This document shows positions 1 through 13,164 of a stretch of DNA of 64,000 bases, in pieces. Source of the DNA: Leptidea sinapis (Eukaryota; Arthropoda; Insecta; Lepidoptera; Pieridae). The notes beneath the pieces were generated by a model that saw nothing but the letters and a program-made list of their open reading frames with translations, was not told the DNA's origin and made no database searches. Where the stretch lies: the NCBI RefSeq assembly GCF_905404315.1, contig NC_066294.1:12177501-12241500 (forward strand), read 5' to 3'. Position numbers and translations under genes: made by a program. Each line of letters starts with the position of its first letter. Position 1 is the stretch's first letter.

Positions 1-278
1 GAAAACAATTTTGGGATCATTTTTATATATGAGATGGCCGCCGCTCAAAATTATGATAACGACATTATGGGTATCGTATCCGAGGTTCTCGAGGGTGTTG
101 AGAACGATTTTATGACAATTTTTAAAATCGAAGGCCGCCGCACAAAATTATGATTTCAGCAATATGGATATCGTACCCGAGGTTCTCGAGGGTGCAGAGA
201 ACGATTTGGTGATCATTTTTCAAATCCAAGAGAGCTGCCGCAAACAATTATGTTATCAGCAATATGGATATCGCGTCC
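1..278 (+). repeat. Partial HOR unit (last three monomers)
   Basis: The window opens inside a monomer that carries the TTTTTATATATGAG variant of the middle. A 97-bp monomer (82-178) follows, containing GTGTTGAGAACG and GACAATTTTT, then the m21 monomer ending in ATATCGCGTCC. The same three-monomer ending occurs at 45,287-45,564, 62,170-62,447 and 63,490-63,767, so this is the tail of a unit like the 1,320-bp 13-mer. Confidence 0.85.
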
Positions 279-1473
279 GAGGTTCTCGAGGGTGCAGAAA
301 ACAATTTTGGGATCATTTTTAAATCTGAGATGGCCGCCGCTCAAAATTATGATAACGACATTATGGGTATCGTATCAGTGGTTCTCCAGGGTGCAGAGAA
401 CGATTTTGTGATCATTTTTCAAATCCAAGATGGCCGACGCTCAAAAGTATGATAACTAGATTATGGCTATCGTATCCGAGGTTCTCGAGGGTGCAGAGAA
501 CGATTCTGTGATCATTTTCAAATCCAAGATGGCCGCCGCACAAAATTATGATTTTAGCAATATGGATATCGTGTCCGAGGTTCTCGAGGTTGCAGAGCAA
601 TTCTGTGATCATTATTTTAATCCAAGAGGGCTGCCGCAAACAATTATGTTTTCAGCAATATGGATATCGTGTCCGAGGTTCTCGAGGGTGCAGAAAACAA
701 TTTTGGGATCATTTTTATATATGAGATGGCCGCCGCTCAAAATTATGATAACGACATTATGGGTATCGTATCAGTAGTTCTCGAGGGTGCAGAGAACGAT
801 TTTGTGATCATTTTTCAAATCTTAGATGTCCGCCGCTCAAAAGTATGATAACTACATTATGGGTATCTTATCCGAGGTTCTCGAGGGTGATGAGAACGAT
901 TTTGTGATAATTTTTCAAATACAAGATGGCCGCCGTGCAAGATTATGATCATAAAAATACAGGTATCGTATCTGAGGTTCTCGAGAGTGCACAGAACGAT
1001 TTTTTGATGATTTTTTAAATCCAAGGTGGCCGCCGCTCAAAATTATGATAACTAGATTATCGGTATCGTATCCTAGGTTCTCGAGGGTGCACAGAGCGAT
1101 TTTGTGATAAGTTTTCAAATCCAAGAAGGCCGCCGCTCAAAAGAATGATAACTACATTATGGGTATCGTATCCGAGGTTCTCGAGGGTGCAGAGAACGAT
1201 TTTGTGATCATTTTTGAAATCCAAGCTGGCCGCCGCACAAAATTATGATTTCAGCAATATGGATATCGTACCCGAGGTTCTCGAGGGTGCAGAGAACGAT
1301 TTTGTGATCATTTTTGAAATCCAAGCTGGCCGCCGCACAAAATTATGATTTCAGCAATATGGATATCGTACCCGAGGTTCTCGAGGGTGCAGAGAACGAT
1401 TTGGTGATCATTTTTCAAATCCAAGAGAGCTTCCGCAAACAATTATGTTATCAGCAATATGGATATCGCGTCC
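279..1473 (+). repeat. A-type HOR unit, 12 monomers (1,195 bp)
   Basis: Monomers start at 279, 378, 478, 577, 675, 774, 874, 974, 1074, 1174, 1274 and 1374. The monomer at 577 is only 98 bp: GAGCAATTC replaces GAGAACAATTC. The monomers at 1174 and 1274 are adjacent near-identical copies carrying AAGCTGGCC in place of AAGATGGCC. The last monomer has the A-type marker GAGCTTCCGC. The part up to about 998 matches 45,565-46,284. Confidence 0.85.
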
Positions 1474-3565
1474 GAGGTTCTCGAGGGTGCAGAAAACAAT
1501 TTTGGGATCATTTTTAAATCTGAGATGGCCGCCGCTCAAAATTATGATAACGACATTATGGGTATCGTATCAGTGGTTCTCGAGGGTGCAGAGAACGATT
1601 TTGTGATCATTTTTGAAATCCAAGATGGCCGCCGCTCAACATTATGATAACTACATTATGGGTATCGTATCCGAGGTTCGCGAGGGTGCTGAGAACGATT
1701 TTGTGATCATTTTTCTAATCCAAGATGATCGCCGCACAAAATTATGATATTAGCAATATGGATAACGTGTCCGAGGTTCTCGAGGGTGCAGAGAACAATT
1801 CTGTGATCATTTTTGAAATCCATGAGGGCTGCCGCAAACAATTATATATTCAGCAATATGGATATCGTGTCTGAGGTTCTCGAAGGTGCGGAAAACAATT
1901 TTGGGATCATTTTTAAATCCGATATCGCCGCCGCTCAAAAGTATGATAAGTACATTATGGGTATCGTATCCGAAGTTCTCCAGGGTGCTGAGAACGATTT
2001 TGTGATCATTTTTCTAATCCAAGATGGACGCCGCACAAAATTATGATTTCAGCAATATAGATATCGTACTCGAGGTTTTTGAGGGTGCAGAGAACGATTT
2101 GGTAATCATTTTTCAAATACAAGATGGCCGCCGCACAAAATAATGATTTTAGCAATATGGATATCGTGTCCGAGGTTCTCGAGGGTGCAGAGAACAATTC
2201 TGTGATCATTTTTCAAATCCAAGATGGCCGCCGTGTAAGATTATGATCACAAAAATATGGGTATCGTATCCAATGTTCTCGAGAGTGCACAGAACGATTT
2301 AGTGATCATTTTTGAAATCCAAGATGGCCGCCGCACAAAATTATGATTTTAGCAATATGGATATCGTGTCCGAGGTTCTCGAGGGTGCAGAGAACAATTC
2401 TGTGATCATTTTTGAAATCCAAGAGCGCTGTCGCAATCAATTATGTTTTCAGCAATATGGATATCATGTCCGAGGTTCTCGAGGGTGCAGAAAACAATTT
2501 TGGGATCATTTTTAAATCTGAGATGGCCGCCGCTCAAAATTATGATAACGACATTATGGGTATCGTATCAGTGGTTCTCGAGGGTGCAGAGAACGATTCT
2601 GTGATCATTTTTCAAATCCAAGATGGACGCCGCTCAAAAGTATGATAACTAGATTATGGCTATCGTATCTTAGGTTCTCGAGGGTGCAGAGAACGATTCT
2701 GTGATCATTTTTGAAATCCAAGAGAGCTGCCGCAAACAATAATGTTGTCAGCAATATGGATATCGTGTCTGAGGTTCACGAGGGTGCAGAAAATAATTTT
2801 GGGATCATTTTTAAGCCCGAGATGGCCGCCTCGCAAGATTATGATCACAAAAATATGGGTATCATATCCGAGGTTCTCGAGAGTGCACAGAACGATTTTT
2901 TTATCATATTTGAAATCCAAGGTGGCCGCCGCTCAAAATTATGATAACTTGATTATCGGTATCGTATCCTAGGTTCTCGAGGGTGCAGAGAGCGATTTTG
3001 TTATAAGTTTTCAAATCCAAGAAGGCCGCCGCTCAAAAGAATGATAACTACATTATGGGTATCGTATCCGAGGTTCTCGAGGGTGCAGAGAACGATTTTG
3101 TGATCATTTTTGAAATCCAAGATGGCCGCCGCACAAAATTATGATTTCAGCAATATGGATATCGTACCCGAGGTTCTCGAGGGTGCAGAGAACGATTTTG
3201 TGATCATTTTCAAATCCAAGATGGCCGCCGCACAAAATTATGATTTTAGCAATATGGATATCGTGTCCGAGGTTCTCGAGGGTGCAGAGAACGATTTTGT
3301 GATCATTTTTCAAATCGAAGATAGCCGCCACTTTAAAGTATGATAACTACATTATGGGTATCGTATCCGAGGTTCTCGAGGGTGTTGAGAACGATTTTAT
3401 GACAATTTTTCAAATCGAAGGCCGCCGCACAAAATTATGATTTCAGCAATATGGATATCGTACCCGAGGTTCTCGAGGGTGCAGAGAACGATTTGGTGAT
3501 CATTTTTCAAATCCAAGAGAGCTGCCGCAAACAATTATGTTATCAGCAATATGGATATCGCGTCC
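1474..3565 (+). repeat. Hybrid HOR unit, 21 monomers (2,092 bp)
   Basis: The first two monomers are A-type and match 7,082 onward. From about 1,653 the unit is the first copy of a 1,992-bp tandem repeat. It contains GATATCGCCGCCGC near 1,920 (a change in the GATGGCC motif) and, from about 2,312, the m9-m21 series of the 21-mer HOR. It has no 125-bp monomer. Confidence 0.85.
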
Positions 3566-5637
3566 GAGGTTCTCGAGGGTGCAGAAAACAATTTTGGGAT
3601 CATTTTTAAATCTGAGATGGCCGCCGCTCAAAATTATGATAACGACATTATGGGTATCGTATCCGAGGTTCGCGAGGGTGCTGAGAACGATTTTGTGATC
3701 ATTTTTCTAATCCAAGATGATCGCCGCACAAAATTATGATATTAGCAATATGGATAACGTGTCCGAGGTTCTCGAGGGTGCAGAGAACAATTCTGTGATC
3801 ATTTTTGAAATCCATGAGGGCTGCCGCAAACAATTATATATTCAGCAATATGGATATCGTGTCTGAGGTTCTCGAAGGTGCGGAAAACAATTTTGGGATC
3901 ATTTTTAAATCCGATATCGCCGCCGCTCAAAAGTATGATAAGTACATTATGGGTATCGTATCCGAAGTTCTCCAGGGTGCTGAGAACGATTTTGTGATCA
4001 TTTTTCTAATCCAAGATGGACGCCGCACAAAATTATGATTTCAGCAATATAGATATCGTACTCGAGGTTTTTGAGGGTGCAGAGAACGATTTGGTAATCA
4101 TTTTTCAAATCCAAGATGGCCGCCGCACAAAATTATGATTTTAGCAATATGGATATCGTGTCCGAGGTTCTCGAGGGTGCAGAGAACAATTCTGTGATCA
4201 TTTTTCAAATCCAAGATGGCCGCCGTGCAAGATTATGATCACAAAAATATGGGTATCGTATCCGAGGTTCTCGAGAGTGCACAGAACGATTTAGTGATCA
4301 TTTTTGAAATCCAAGATGGCCGCCGCACAAAATTATGATTTTAGCAATATGGATATCGTGTCCGAGGTTCTCGAGGGTGCAGAGAACAATTCTGTGATCA
4401 TTTTTGAAATCCAAGAGCGCTGTCGCAATCAATTATGTTTTCAGCAATATGGATATCATGTCCGAGGTTCTCGAGGGTGCAGAAAACAATTTTGGGATCA
4501 TTTTTAAATCTGAGATGGCCGCCGCTCAAAATTATGATAACGACATTATGGGTATCGTATCAGTGGTTCTCGAGGGTGCAGAGAACGATTCTGTGATCAT
4601 TTTTCAAATCCAAGATGGACGCCGCTCAAAAGTATGATAACTAGATTATGGCTATCGTATCTTAGGTTCTCGAGGGTGCAGAGAACGATTCTGTGATCAT
4701 TTTTGAAATCCAAGAGAGCTGCCGCAAACAATAATGTTGTCAGCAATATGGATATCGTGTCTGAGGTTCACGAGGGTGCAGAAAATAATTTTGGGATCAT
4801 TTTTAAGCCCGAGATGGCCGCCTCGCAAGATTATGATCACAAAAATATGGGTATCATATCCGAGGTTCTCGAGAGTGCACAGAACGATTTTTTTATCATA
4901 TTTGAAATCCAAGGTGGCCGCCGCTCAAAATTATGATAACTTGATTATCGGTATCGTATCCTAGGTTCTCGAGGGTGCAGAGAGCGATTTTGTTATAAGT
5001 TTTCAAATCCAAGAAGGCCGCCGCTCAAAAGAATGATAACTACATTATGGGTATCGTATCCGAGGTTCTCGAGGGTGCAGAGAACGATTTTGTGATCATT
5101 TTTGAAATCCAAGATGGCCGCCGCACAAAATTATGATTTCAGCAATATGGATATCGTACCCGAAGTTCTCGAGGGTGCAGAGAACGATTTTGTGATCATT
5201 TTCAAATCCAAGATGGCCGCCGCACAAAATTATGATTTTAGCAATATGGATATCGTGTCCGAGGTTCTCGAGGGTGCAGAGAACGATTTTGTGATCATTT
5301 TTCAAATCGAAGATAGCCGCCACTTTAAAGTATGATAACTACATTATGGGTATCGTATCCGAGGTTCTCGAGGGTGTTGAGAACGATTTTATGACAATTT
5401 TTCAAATCGAAGGCCGCCGCACAAAATTATGATTTCAGCAATATGGATATCGTACCCGAGGTTCTCGAGGGTGCAGAGAACGATTTGGTGATCATTTTTC
5501 AAATCCAAGAGAGCTGCCGCAAACAATTATGTTATCAGCAATATGGATATCGCGTCCGAGGTTCTCGAGGGTGCAGAAAACAATTTTGGGATCATTTTTA
5601 AATCTGAGATGGCCGCCGCTCAAAATTATGATAACGA
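1653..5637 (+). repeat. 1,992-bp tandem duplication (two copies)
   Basis: Copies meet near 3,645. Matching points are 1,673/3,665, 2,412/4,404 and 3,110/5,102. Each copy is a 20-mer that joins A-type and B-type series. Confidence 0.88.
3566..5557 (+). repeat. Hybrid HOR unit, 20 monomers (1,992 bp)
   Basis: This unit repeats the preceding one at an offset of exactly 1,992 bp (for example GAGGTTCGCGAGG at 1,673 and 3,665). Differences are few: GTGTAAG at about 2,233 reads GTGCAAG at 4,225, and CCAATG near 2,271 reads CCGAGG at 4,263. The unit joins an A-type front to a B-type (m9-m21) back. Confidence 0.88.
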
Positions 5638-7081
5638 CATTATGGGTATCGTATCAGTGATTCTCCAGGGTGCAGAGAACGATTTTGTGATCATTTTTCA
5701 AATCCAAGATGGCCGCCGCTCAAAAGTATGATAACTACATTATGGGTATCTTATCCGAGGTTCTCGAGGGTGCTGAGAACGATTTTGTGATCATTTTTCA
5801 AATACAAGATGGCCGCAGTGCAAGATTATGATCATAAAAATATGGGTATCATATCTGAGGTTCTCGAGAGTGCACAGAACGATTTTGTGAATATTTTTGA
5901 AATCCAAGATGGCCGCCGCTCAAAATTATGATAAGTAAATTATTGGTATCGTATCTAAAGTTCTCGAGGGTGCAGAGAACGATTTTGTGATCATTTTTGA
6001 AATCCAAGATGGCCGCCGCTCAAAATTAGGATAACTACATTATGGGTATCGTATCCGAGGTTCTCGAGGGTGCTGAGTACGATTTTGTGATCATTTTTCT
6101 AATCCAAGATGATCGCCGCACAAAATTATGTTGATGGCCGCCGCTCAAAATAATGATAACTAGATTATGGGTATCGTATCCGAGGTTCTCGAAGGTGCAG
6201 AGAACGATTTTGTGATCAGTTTTCAAATCCAAGATGGCCACCGCTCTAAAGTATGATAATAACATTATGGATATCGTATCCTAGTTTCTCGAGGGTGCTG
6301 AGAACGATTTTGTGATCATTTTTCAAATCCAAGATGGCCGCCGTGTAAGATTATGATCACAAAAATATGGGTATCGTATCCAATGTTCTCGAGAGTGCAC
6401 AGAACGATTTTGTGATCATTTTTTAAATCCAAGATGGCCGCCGCACAAAATTATGATTTTAGCAATATGGATATCATGTCCGAGGTTCTCGAGGGTGCAG
6501 AGAACGATTTTGTGATCATTTTTCAAATACAAGATGGCCGCCGTGCAAGATTATGATCATAAAAATACAGGTATCGTATCTGAGGTTCTCGAGAGTGCAC
6601 AGAACGATTTTTTGATGATTTTTGAAATCCAAGGTGGCCGCCGCTCAAAATTATGATAACTAGATTATCGGTATCGTATCCTAGGTTCTCGAGGGTGCAC
6701 AGAGCGATTTTGTGATAAGTTTTCAAATCCAAGAAGGCCGCCGCTCAAAAGAATGATAACTACATTATGGGTATCGTATCCGAGGTTCTCGAGGGTGCAG
6801 AGAACGATTTTGTGATCATTTTTGAAATCCAAGCTGGCCGCCGCACAAAATTATGATTTCAGCAATATGGATATCGTACCCGAGGTTCTCGAGGGTGCAG
6901 AGAACGATTTTGTGATCATTTTTGAAATCCAAGCTGGCCGCCGCACAAAATTATGATTTCAGCAATATGGATATCGTACCCGAGGTTCTCGAGGGTGCAG
7001 AGAACGATTTGGTGATCATTTTTCAAATCCAAGAGAGCTTCCGCAAACAATTATGTTATCAGCAATATGGATATCGCGTCC
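5558..7081 (+). repeat. Chimeric HOR unit, 15 monomers (1,524 bp)
   Basis: It starts as a standard 21-mer unit (m1 to m9, with the 125-bp m6 at 6,057-6,181). Near 6,480 it switches to the A-type series beginning with CCGTGCAAGATTATGATC and GATCATAAAAATACAGG. It ends with the AAGCTGGCC doublet and GAGCTTCCGC. The second part repeats 895-1,473 at an offset of 5,608. Confidence 0.85.
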
Positions 7082-10000
7082 GAGGTTCTCGAGGGTGCAG
7101 AAAACAATTTTGGGATCATTTTTAAATCTGAGATGGCCGCCGCTCAAAATTATGATAACGACATTATGGGTATCGTATCAGTGGTTCTCGAGGGTGCAGA
7201 GAACGATTTTGTGATCATTTTTGAAATCCAAGATGGCCGCCGCTCAACATTATGATAACTACATTATGGGTACCGTATCCGAGGTTCGCGAGGGTGCTGA
7301 GAACGATTTTGTGATCATTTTTCTAATCCAAGATGATCGCCGCACAAAATTATGATATTAGCAATATGGATATCGTGTCCGAGGTTCTCGAGGGTGCAGA
7401 GAACAATTCTGTGATCATTTTTGAAATCCATGAGGGCTGCCGCAAACAATTATATATTCAGCAATATGGATATCGTGTCTGAGGTTCTCGAAGGTGCGGA
7501 AAACAATTTTGGGATCATTTTTAAATCCGATATGGCCGCCGCTCAAAAGTATGATAAGTACATTATGGGTATCGTATCCGAAGTTCTCCAGGGTGCTGAG
7601 AACGATTTTGTGATCATTTTTCTAATCCAAGATGGACGCCGCACAAAATTATGATTTCAGCAATATAGATATCGTACTCGAGGTTTTTGAGGGTGCAGAG
7701 AACGATTTGGTAATCATTTTTCAAATACAAGATGGCCGCCGCACAAAATTATGATTTTAGCAATATGGATATCGTGTCCGAGGTTCTCGAGGGTGCAGAG
7801 AACAATTCTGTGATCATTTTTGAAATCCAAGAGCGCTGTCGCAAACAATTATGTTTTCAGCAATATGGATATCGTGTCCGAGGTTCTCGAGGGTGCAGAG
7901 AACAATTCTGTGATCATTTTTTTAATCCAAGAGGGCTGCCGCAAACAATTATGTTTTCAGCAATATGGATATCGTGTCCGAGGTTCTCGAGGGTGCAGAA
8001 AACAATTTTGGGATCATTTTTATATATGAGATGGCCGCCGCTCAAAATTATGATAACGACATTATGGGTATCGTATCAGTAGTTCTCGAGGGTGCAGAGA
8101 ACGATTTTGTGATCATTTTTCAAAGCTTAGATGGCCGCCGCTCAAAAGTATGATAACTACATTATGGGTATCTTATCCGAGGTTCTCGAGGGTGATGAGA
8201 ACGATTTTGTGATCATTTTTCAAATACTAGATGGCCGCCGTGCAAGATTATGATCATAAAAATACAGGTATCGTATCTGAGGTTCTCGAGAGTGCACAGA
8301 ACGATTCTGTGATCATATTTCAAATCCAAGATGGCCGCCGCTCCAAAGTATGATAACTAGATTATGGCTATCGTATCCGAGGTTCTCGAGGGTGCAGAGA
8401 ACGATTCTGTGATCATTTTTGAAATCCAAGAGGGCTGCCGCAAACAATAATGTTGTCAGCAATATGGATATCGTGTCTGAGGTTCACGAGGGTGCAGAAA
8501 ATAATTTTGGGATCATTTTTAAGTCCGAGATGGCCGCCTCGCAAGATTATGATCACAAAAATATGGGTATCATATCCGAGGTTCTCGAGGGTGCAGAAAA
8601 CAATTTTGGGATCATTTTTAAATCTGAGATGGCCGCTGCTCAAAATTATGATAACGACATTATGGGTATCGTATCAGTGGTTCTCGAGGGTGCAGAGAAC
8701 GATTCTGTGATCATTTTTCAAATCCAAGATGGCCGCCGCTCAAAAGTATGATAACTAGATTATGGCTATCGTATCTTAGGTTCTCGAGGGAGCAGAGAAC
8801 GATTCTGTGATCATTTTTGAAATTCAAGAGGGCTGCCGCAAACAATAATATTGTCAGCAATATGGATATCGTGTCTGAGGTTCACGAGGGTGCAGAAAAT
8901 AATTTTGGGATCATTTTAAGTCCTAGATGGCCGACGTGCAAGATTATGATTTTAGCAATATGGATATCATGTCCGAGGTTCTCGAGGGTGCAGAGAACAA
9001 TTCTGTGATCATTTTTTTAATCCAAGATGGACGCCGCACAAAATTATGATTTCAGCAATATAGATATCGTACTCGAGGTTTTTGAGGGTGCAGAGAACGA
9101 TTTGGTGATCATTTTTCAAATCCAAGATGGCCGCCGCACAAAATTATGATTTTAGCAATATTGATATCGTGTCCGAGGTTCTCGAGGGTGCAGAGAACAA
9201 TTCTGTGATCATTTTTGAAATCCAAGAGGGCTGTCGCAAACAATTATGTTTTCAGCAATATGGATATCGTGTCCGAGGTTCTCGAGGGTGCAGAAAACAA
9301 TTTTGGGATCATTTTTATATATGAGATGGCCGCCGCTCAAAATTATGATAACGACATTATGGGTATCGTATCAGTAGTTCTCGAGGGTGCAGAGAACGAT
9401 TTTGTGATCATTTTTCAAATCTTAGATGTCCGCCGCTCAAAAGTATGATAACTACATTATGGGTATCTTATCCGAGGTTCTCGAGGGTGATGAGAACGAT
9501 TTTGTGATCATTTTTCAAATACAAGATGGCCGCCGTGCAACATTATGAACATAAAAATACAGGTATCGTATCTGAGGTTCTCGAGAGTGCACAGAACGAT
9601 TTTTTGATGATTTTTGAAATCCAAGGTGGCCGCCGCTCAAAATTATGATAACTAGATTATCGGTATCGTATCCTAGGTTCTCGAGGGTGCACAGAGCGAT
9701 TTTGTGATAAGTTTTCAAATCCAAGAAGGCCGCCGCTCAAAAGAATGATAACTACATTATGGGTATCGTATCCGAGGTTCTCGAGGGTGCAGAGAACGAT
9801 TTTGTGATCATTTTTGAAATCCAAGCTGGCCGCCGCACAAAATTATGATTTCAGCAATATGGATATCGTACCCGAGGTTCTCGAGGGTGCAGAGAACGAT
9901 TTTGTGATCATTTTTGAAATCCAAGCTGGCCGCCGCACAAAATTATGATTTCAGCAATATGGATATCGTACCCGAGGTTCTCGAGGGTGCAGAGAACGAT

Positions 10001-12312
10001 TTGGTGATCATTTTTCAAATCCAAGAGAGCTTCCGCAAACAATTATGTTATCAGCAATATGGATATCGCGTCCGAGGTTCTCGAGGGTGCAGAAAACAAT
10101 TTTGGGATCATTTTTAAATCTGAGATGGCCGCCGCTCAAAATTATGATAACGACATTATGGGTATCGTATCAGTGGTTCTCGAGGGTGCAGAGAACGATT
10201 TTGTGATCATTTTTGAAATCCAAGATGGCCGCCGCTCAACATTATGATAACTACATTATGGGTATCGTATCCGAGGTTCGCGAGGGTGCTGAGAACGATT
10301 TTGTGATCATTTTTCTAATCCAAGATGATCGCCGCACAAAATTATGATATTAGCTATATGGATATCGTGTCCGAGGTTCTCGAGGGTGCAGAGAACAATT
10401 CTGTGATCATTTTTGAAATCCATGAGCGCTGCCGCAAACAATTAAATATTCAGCAATATGGATATCGTGGCTGAGGTTCTCGAAGGTGCGGAAAACAATT
10501 TTGGGATCATTTTTAAATCCGATATGGCCGCCGCTCAAAAGTATGATAAGTACATTATGGGTATCGTATCCGAAGTTCTCCAGGGTGCTGAGAACGATTT
10601 TGTGATCATTTTTCTAATCCAAGATGGACGCCGCACAAAATTATGATTTCAGCAATATAGATATCGTACTCGAGGTTTTTGAGGGTGCAGAGAACGATTT
10701 GGTAATCATTTTTCAAATACAAGATGGCCGCCGCACAAAATTATGATTTTAGCAATATGGATATCGTGTCCGAGGTTCTCGAGGGTGCAGAGAACAATTC
10801 TGTGATCATTTTTGAAATCCAAGAGCGCTGTCGCAAACAATTATGTTTTCAGCAATATGGATATCATGTCCGAGGTTCTCGAGGGTGCAGAGAACAATTC
10901 TGTGATCATTTTTTTAATCCAAGAGGGCTGCCGCAAACAATTATGTTTTCAGCAATATGGATATCGTGTCCGAGGTTCTCGAGGGTGCAGAAAACAATTT
11001 TGGGATCATTTTTATATATGAGATGGCCGCCGCTCAAAATTATGATAACGACATTATGGGTATCGTATCAGTAGTTCTCGAGGGTGCAGAGAAGGATTTT
11101 GTGATCATTTTTCAAAGCTTAGATGGCCGCCGCTCAAAAGTATGATAACTACATTATGGGTATCTTATCCGAGGTTCTCGAGGGTGATGAGAACGATTTT
11201 GTGATTATTTTTCAAATACTAGATGGCCGCCGTGCAAGATTATGATCATAAAAATACAGGTATCGTATCTGAGGTTCTCGAGAGTGCACAGAACGATTCT
11301 GTGATCATATTTCAAATCCAAGATGGCCGCCGCTCCAAAGTATGATAACTAGATTATGGCTATCGTATCCGAGGTTCTCGAGGGTGCAGAGAACGATTCT
11401 GTGATCATTTTTGAAATCCAAGAGGGCTGCCGCAAACAATAATGTTGTCAGCAATATGGATATCGTGTCTGAGGTTCACGAGGGTGCAGAAAATAATTTT
11501 GGGATCATTTTTAAGTCCGAGATGGCCGCCTCGCAAGATTATGATCACAAAAATATGGGTATCATATCCGAGGTTCTCGAGGGTGCAGAAAACAATTTTG
11601 GGATCATTTTTAAATCTGAGATGGCCGCTGCTCAAAATTATGATAACGACATTATGGGTATCGTATCAGTGGTTCTCGAGGGTGCAGAGAACGATTCTGT
11701 GATCATTTTTCAAATCCAAGATGGCCGCCGCTCAAAAGTATGATAACTAGATTATGGCTATCGTATCTTAGGTTCTCGAGGGAGCAGAGAACGATTCTGT
11801 GATCATTTTTGAAATTCAAGAGGGCTGCCGCAAACAATAATATTGTCAGCAATATGGATATCGTGTCTGAGGTTCACGAGGGTGCAGAAAATAATTTTGG
11901 GATCATTTTAAGTCCTAGATGGCCGACCTGCAAGATTATGATTTTAGCAATATGGATATCATGTCGGAGGTTCTCGAGGGTGCAGAGAACAATTCTGTGA
12001 TCATTTTTTTAATCCAAGATGGACGCCGCACAAAATTATGATTTCAGCAATATAGATATCGTACTCGAGGTTTTTGAGGGTGCAGAGAACGATTTGGTGA
12101 TCATTTTTCAAATCCAAGATGGCCGCCGCACAAAATTATGATTTTAGCAATATTGATATCGTGTCCGAGGTTCTCGAGGGTGCAGAGAACAATTCTGTGA
12201 TCATTTTTGAAATCCAAGAGGGCTGTCGCAAACAATTATGTTTTCAGCAATATGGATATCGTGTCCGAGGTTCTCGAGGGTGCAGAAAACAATTTTGGGA
12301 TCATTTTTAAAT
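6480..12312 (+). repeat. 2,992-bp tandem duplication of the A-type 30-mer
   Basis: Homologous spans are about 6,480-9,320 and 9,472-12,312. Matching positions include 6,922/9,914, 7,732/10,724 and 8,413/11,405. Differences include AAATTAATTG-region changes near 7,450/10,442 and GAGAAGGATTTTG near 11,090. Confidence 0.87.
7082..10073 (+). repeat. A-type HOR, 30 monomers (2,992 bp)
   Basis: This is the longest regular unit in the window. It lacks the 125-bp monomer and contains A-type markers: CTTAGATGTCCGCC, TTTTTATATATGAG, TTTTTTTAATCC, GAGGTTTTTGAGG and the AAGCTGGCC doublet. Most of the following unit repeats it at an offset of 2,992 (for example 8,413 and 11,405). Confidence 0.88.
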
Positions 12313-13164
12313 CTGAGATGGCCGCTGCTCAAAATTATGATAACAACATTATGGGTATCGTATCAGTGGTTCTCGAGGGTGCAGAGAACGATTCTGTGAT
12401 CATTTTTCAAATCCAAGATGGCCGCCGCTCAAAAGTATGATAACTAGATAATGGCTATCGTATCTTAGGTTCTCGAGGGAGCAGAGAACGATTCTGTGAT
12501 CATTTTTGAAATCCAAGAGGGCTGCCGCAAACAATAATGTTGTCAGCAATATGGATATCGTGTCTGAGGTTCACGAGGGTGCAGAAAATAATTTTGGGAT
12601 CATTTTTAAGTCCGAGATGGCCGCCGTGCAAGATTATGATCACAAAAATATGGGTATCGTATCCGAGGTTCTCGAGAGTGCACAGAACGATTTTTTGATG
12701 ATTTTTGAAATCCAAGGTGGCCGCCGCTCAAAATTATGATAACTAGATTATCGGTATCGTATCCTAGGTTCTCGAGGGTGCACAGAGCGATTTTGTGATA
12801 AGTTTTCAAATCCAAGAAGGCCGCCGCTCAAAAGAATGATAACTACATTATGGGTATCGTATCCGAGGTTCTCGAGGGTGCAGAGAACGATTTTGTGATC
12901 ATTTTTGAAATCCAAGATGGCCGCCGCACAAAATTATGATTTCAGCAATATGGATATCGTACCCGAGGTTCTCGAGGGTGCAGAGAACGATTTTGTGATC
13001 ATTTTTGAAATCCAAGCTGGCCGCCGCACAAAATTATGATTTCAGCAATATGGATATCGTACCCGAGGTTCTCGAGGGTGCAGAGAACGATTTGGTGATC
13101 ATTTTTCAAATCCAAGAGAGCTTCCGCAAACAATTATGTTATCAGCAATATGGATATCGCGTCC
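10074..13164 (+). repeat. A-type HOR, 31 monomers (3,091 bp)
   Basis: It repeats the preceding unit up to about 12,311. There the copy carries TTTTTAAATCTGAG while the source near 9,320 has TTTTTATATATGAG. The rest is an alternative series also present at 18.0-18.7 and 19.6-20.3 kb. Parts of this unit recur at 37,214-39,806 with whole-monomer deletions. Confidence 0.86.

Noticed and set aside
1140..1320. Splice-acceptor-like TTTCAG in class B tails
   Set aside because: TTTCAGCAATATGG recurs in every class B monomer without a plausible exon, donor or coding frame around it.
7732..8082. Longest forward open frame (116 codons), also at 10,724, 16,934, 37,864 and 55,150
   Set aside because: It is translated satellite. 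The same peptide pieces appear in all frames, it is set only by where 100-bp monomers shift the frame, and it has no recognisable domain.
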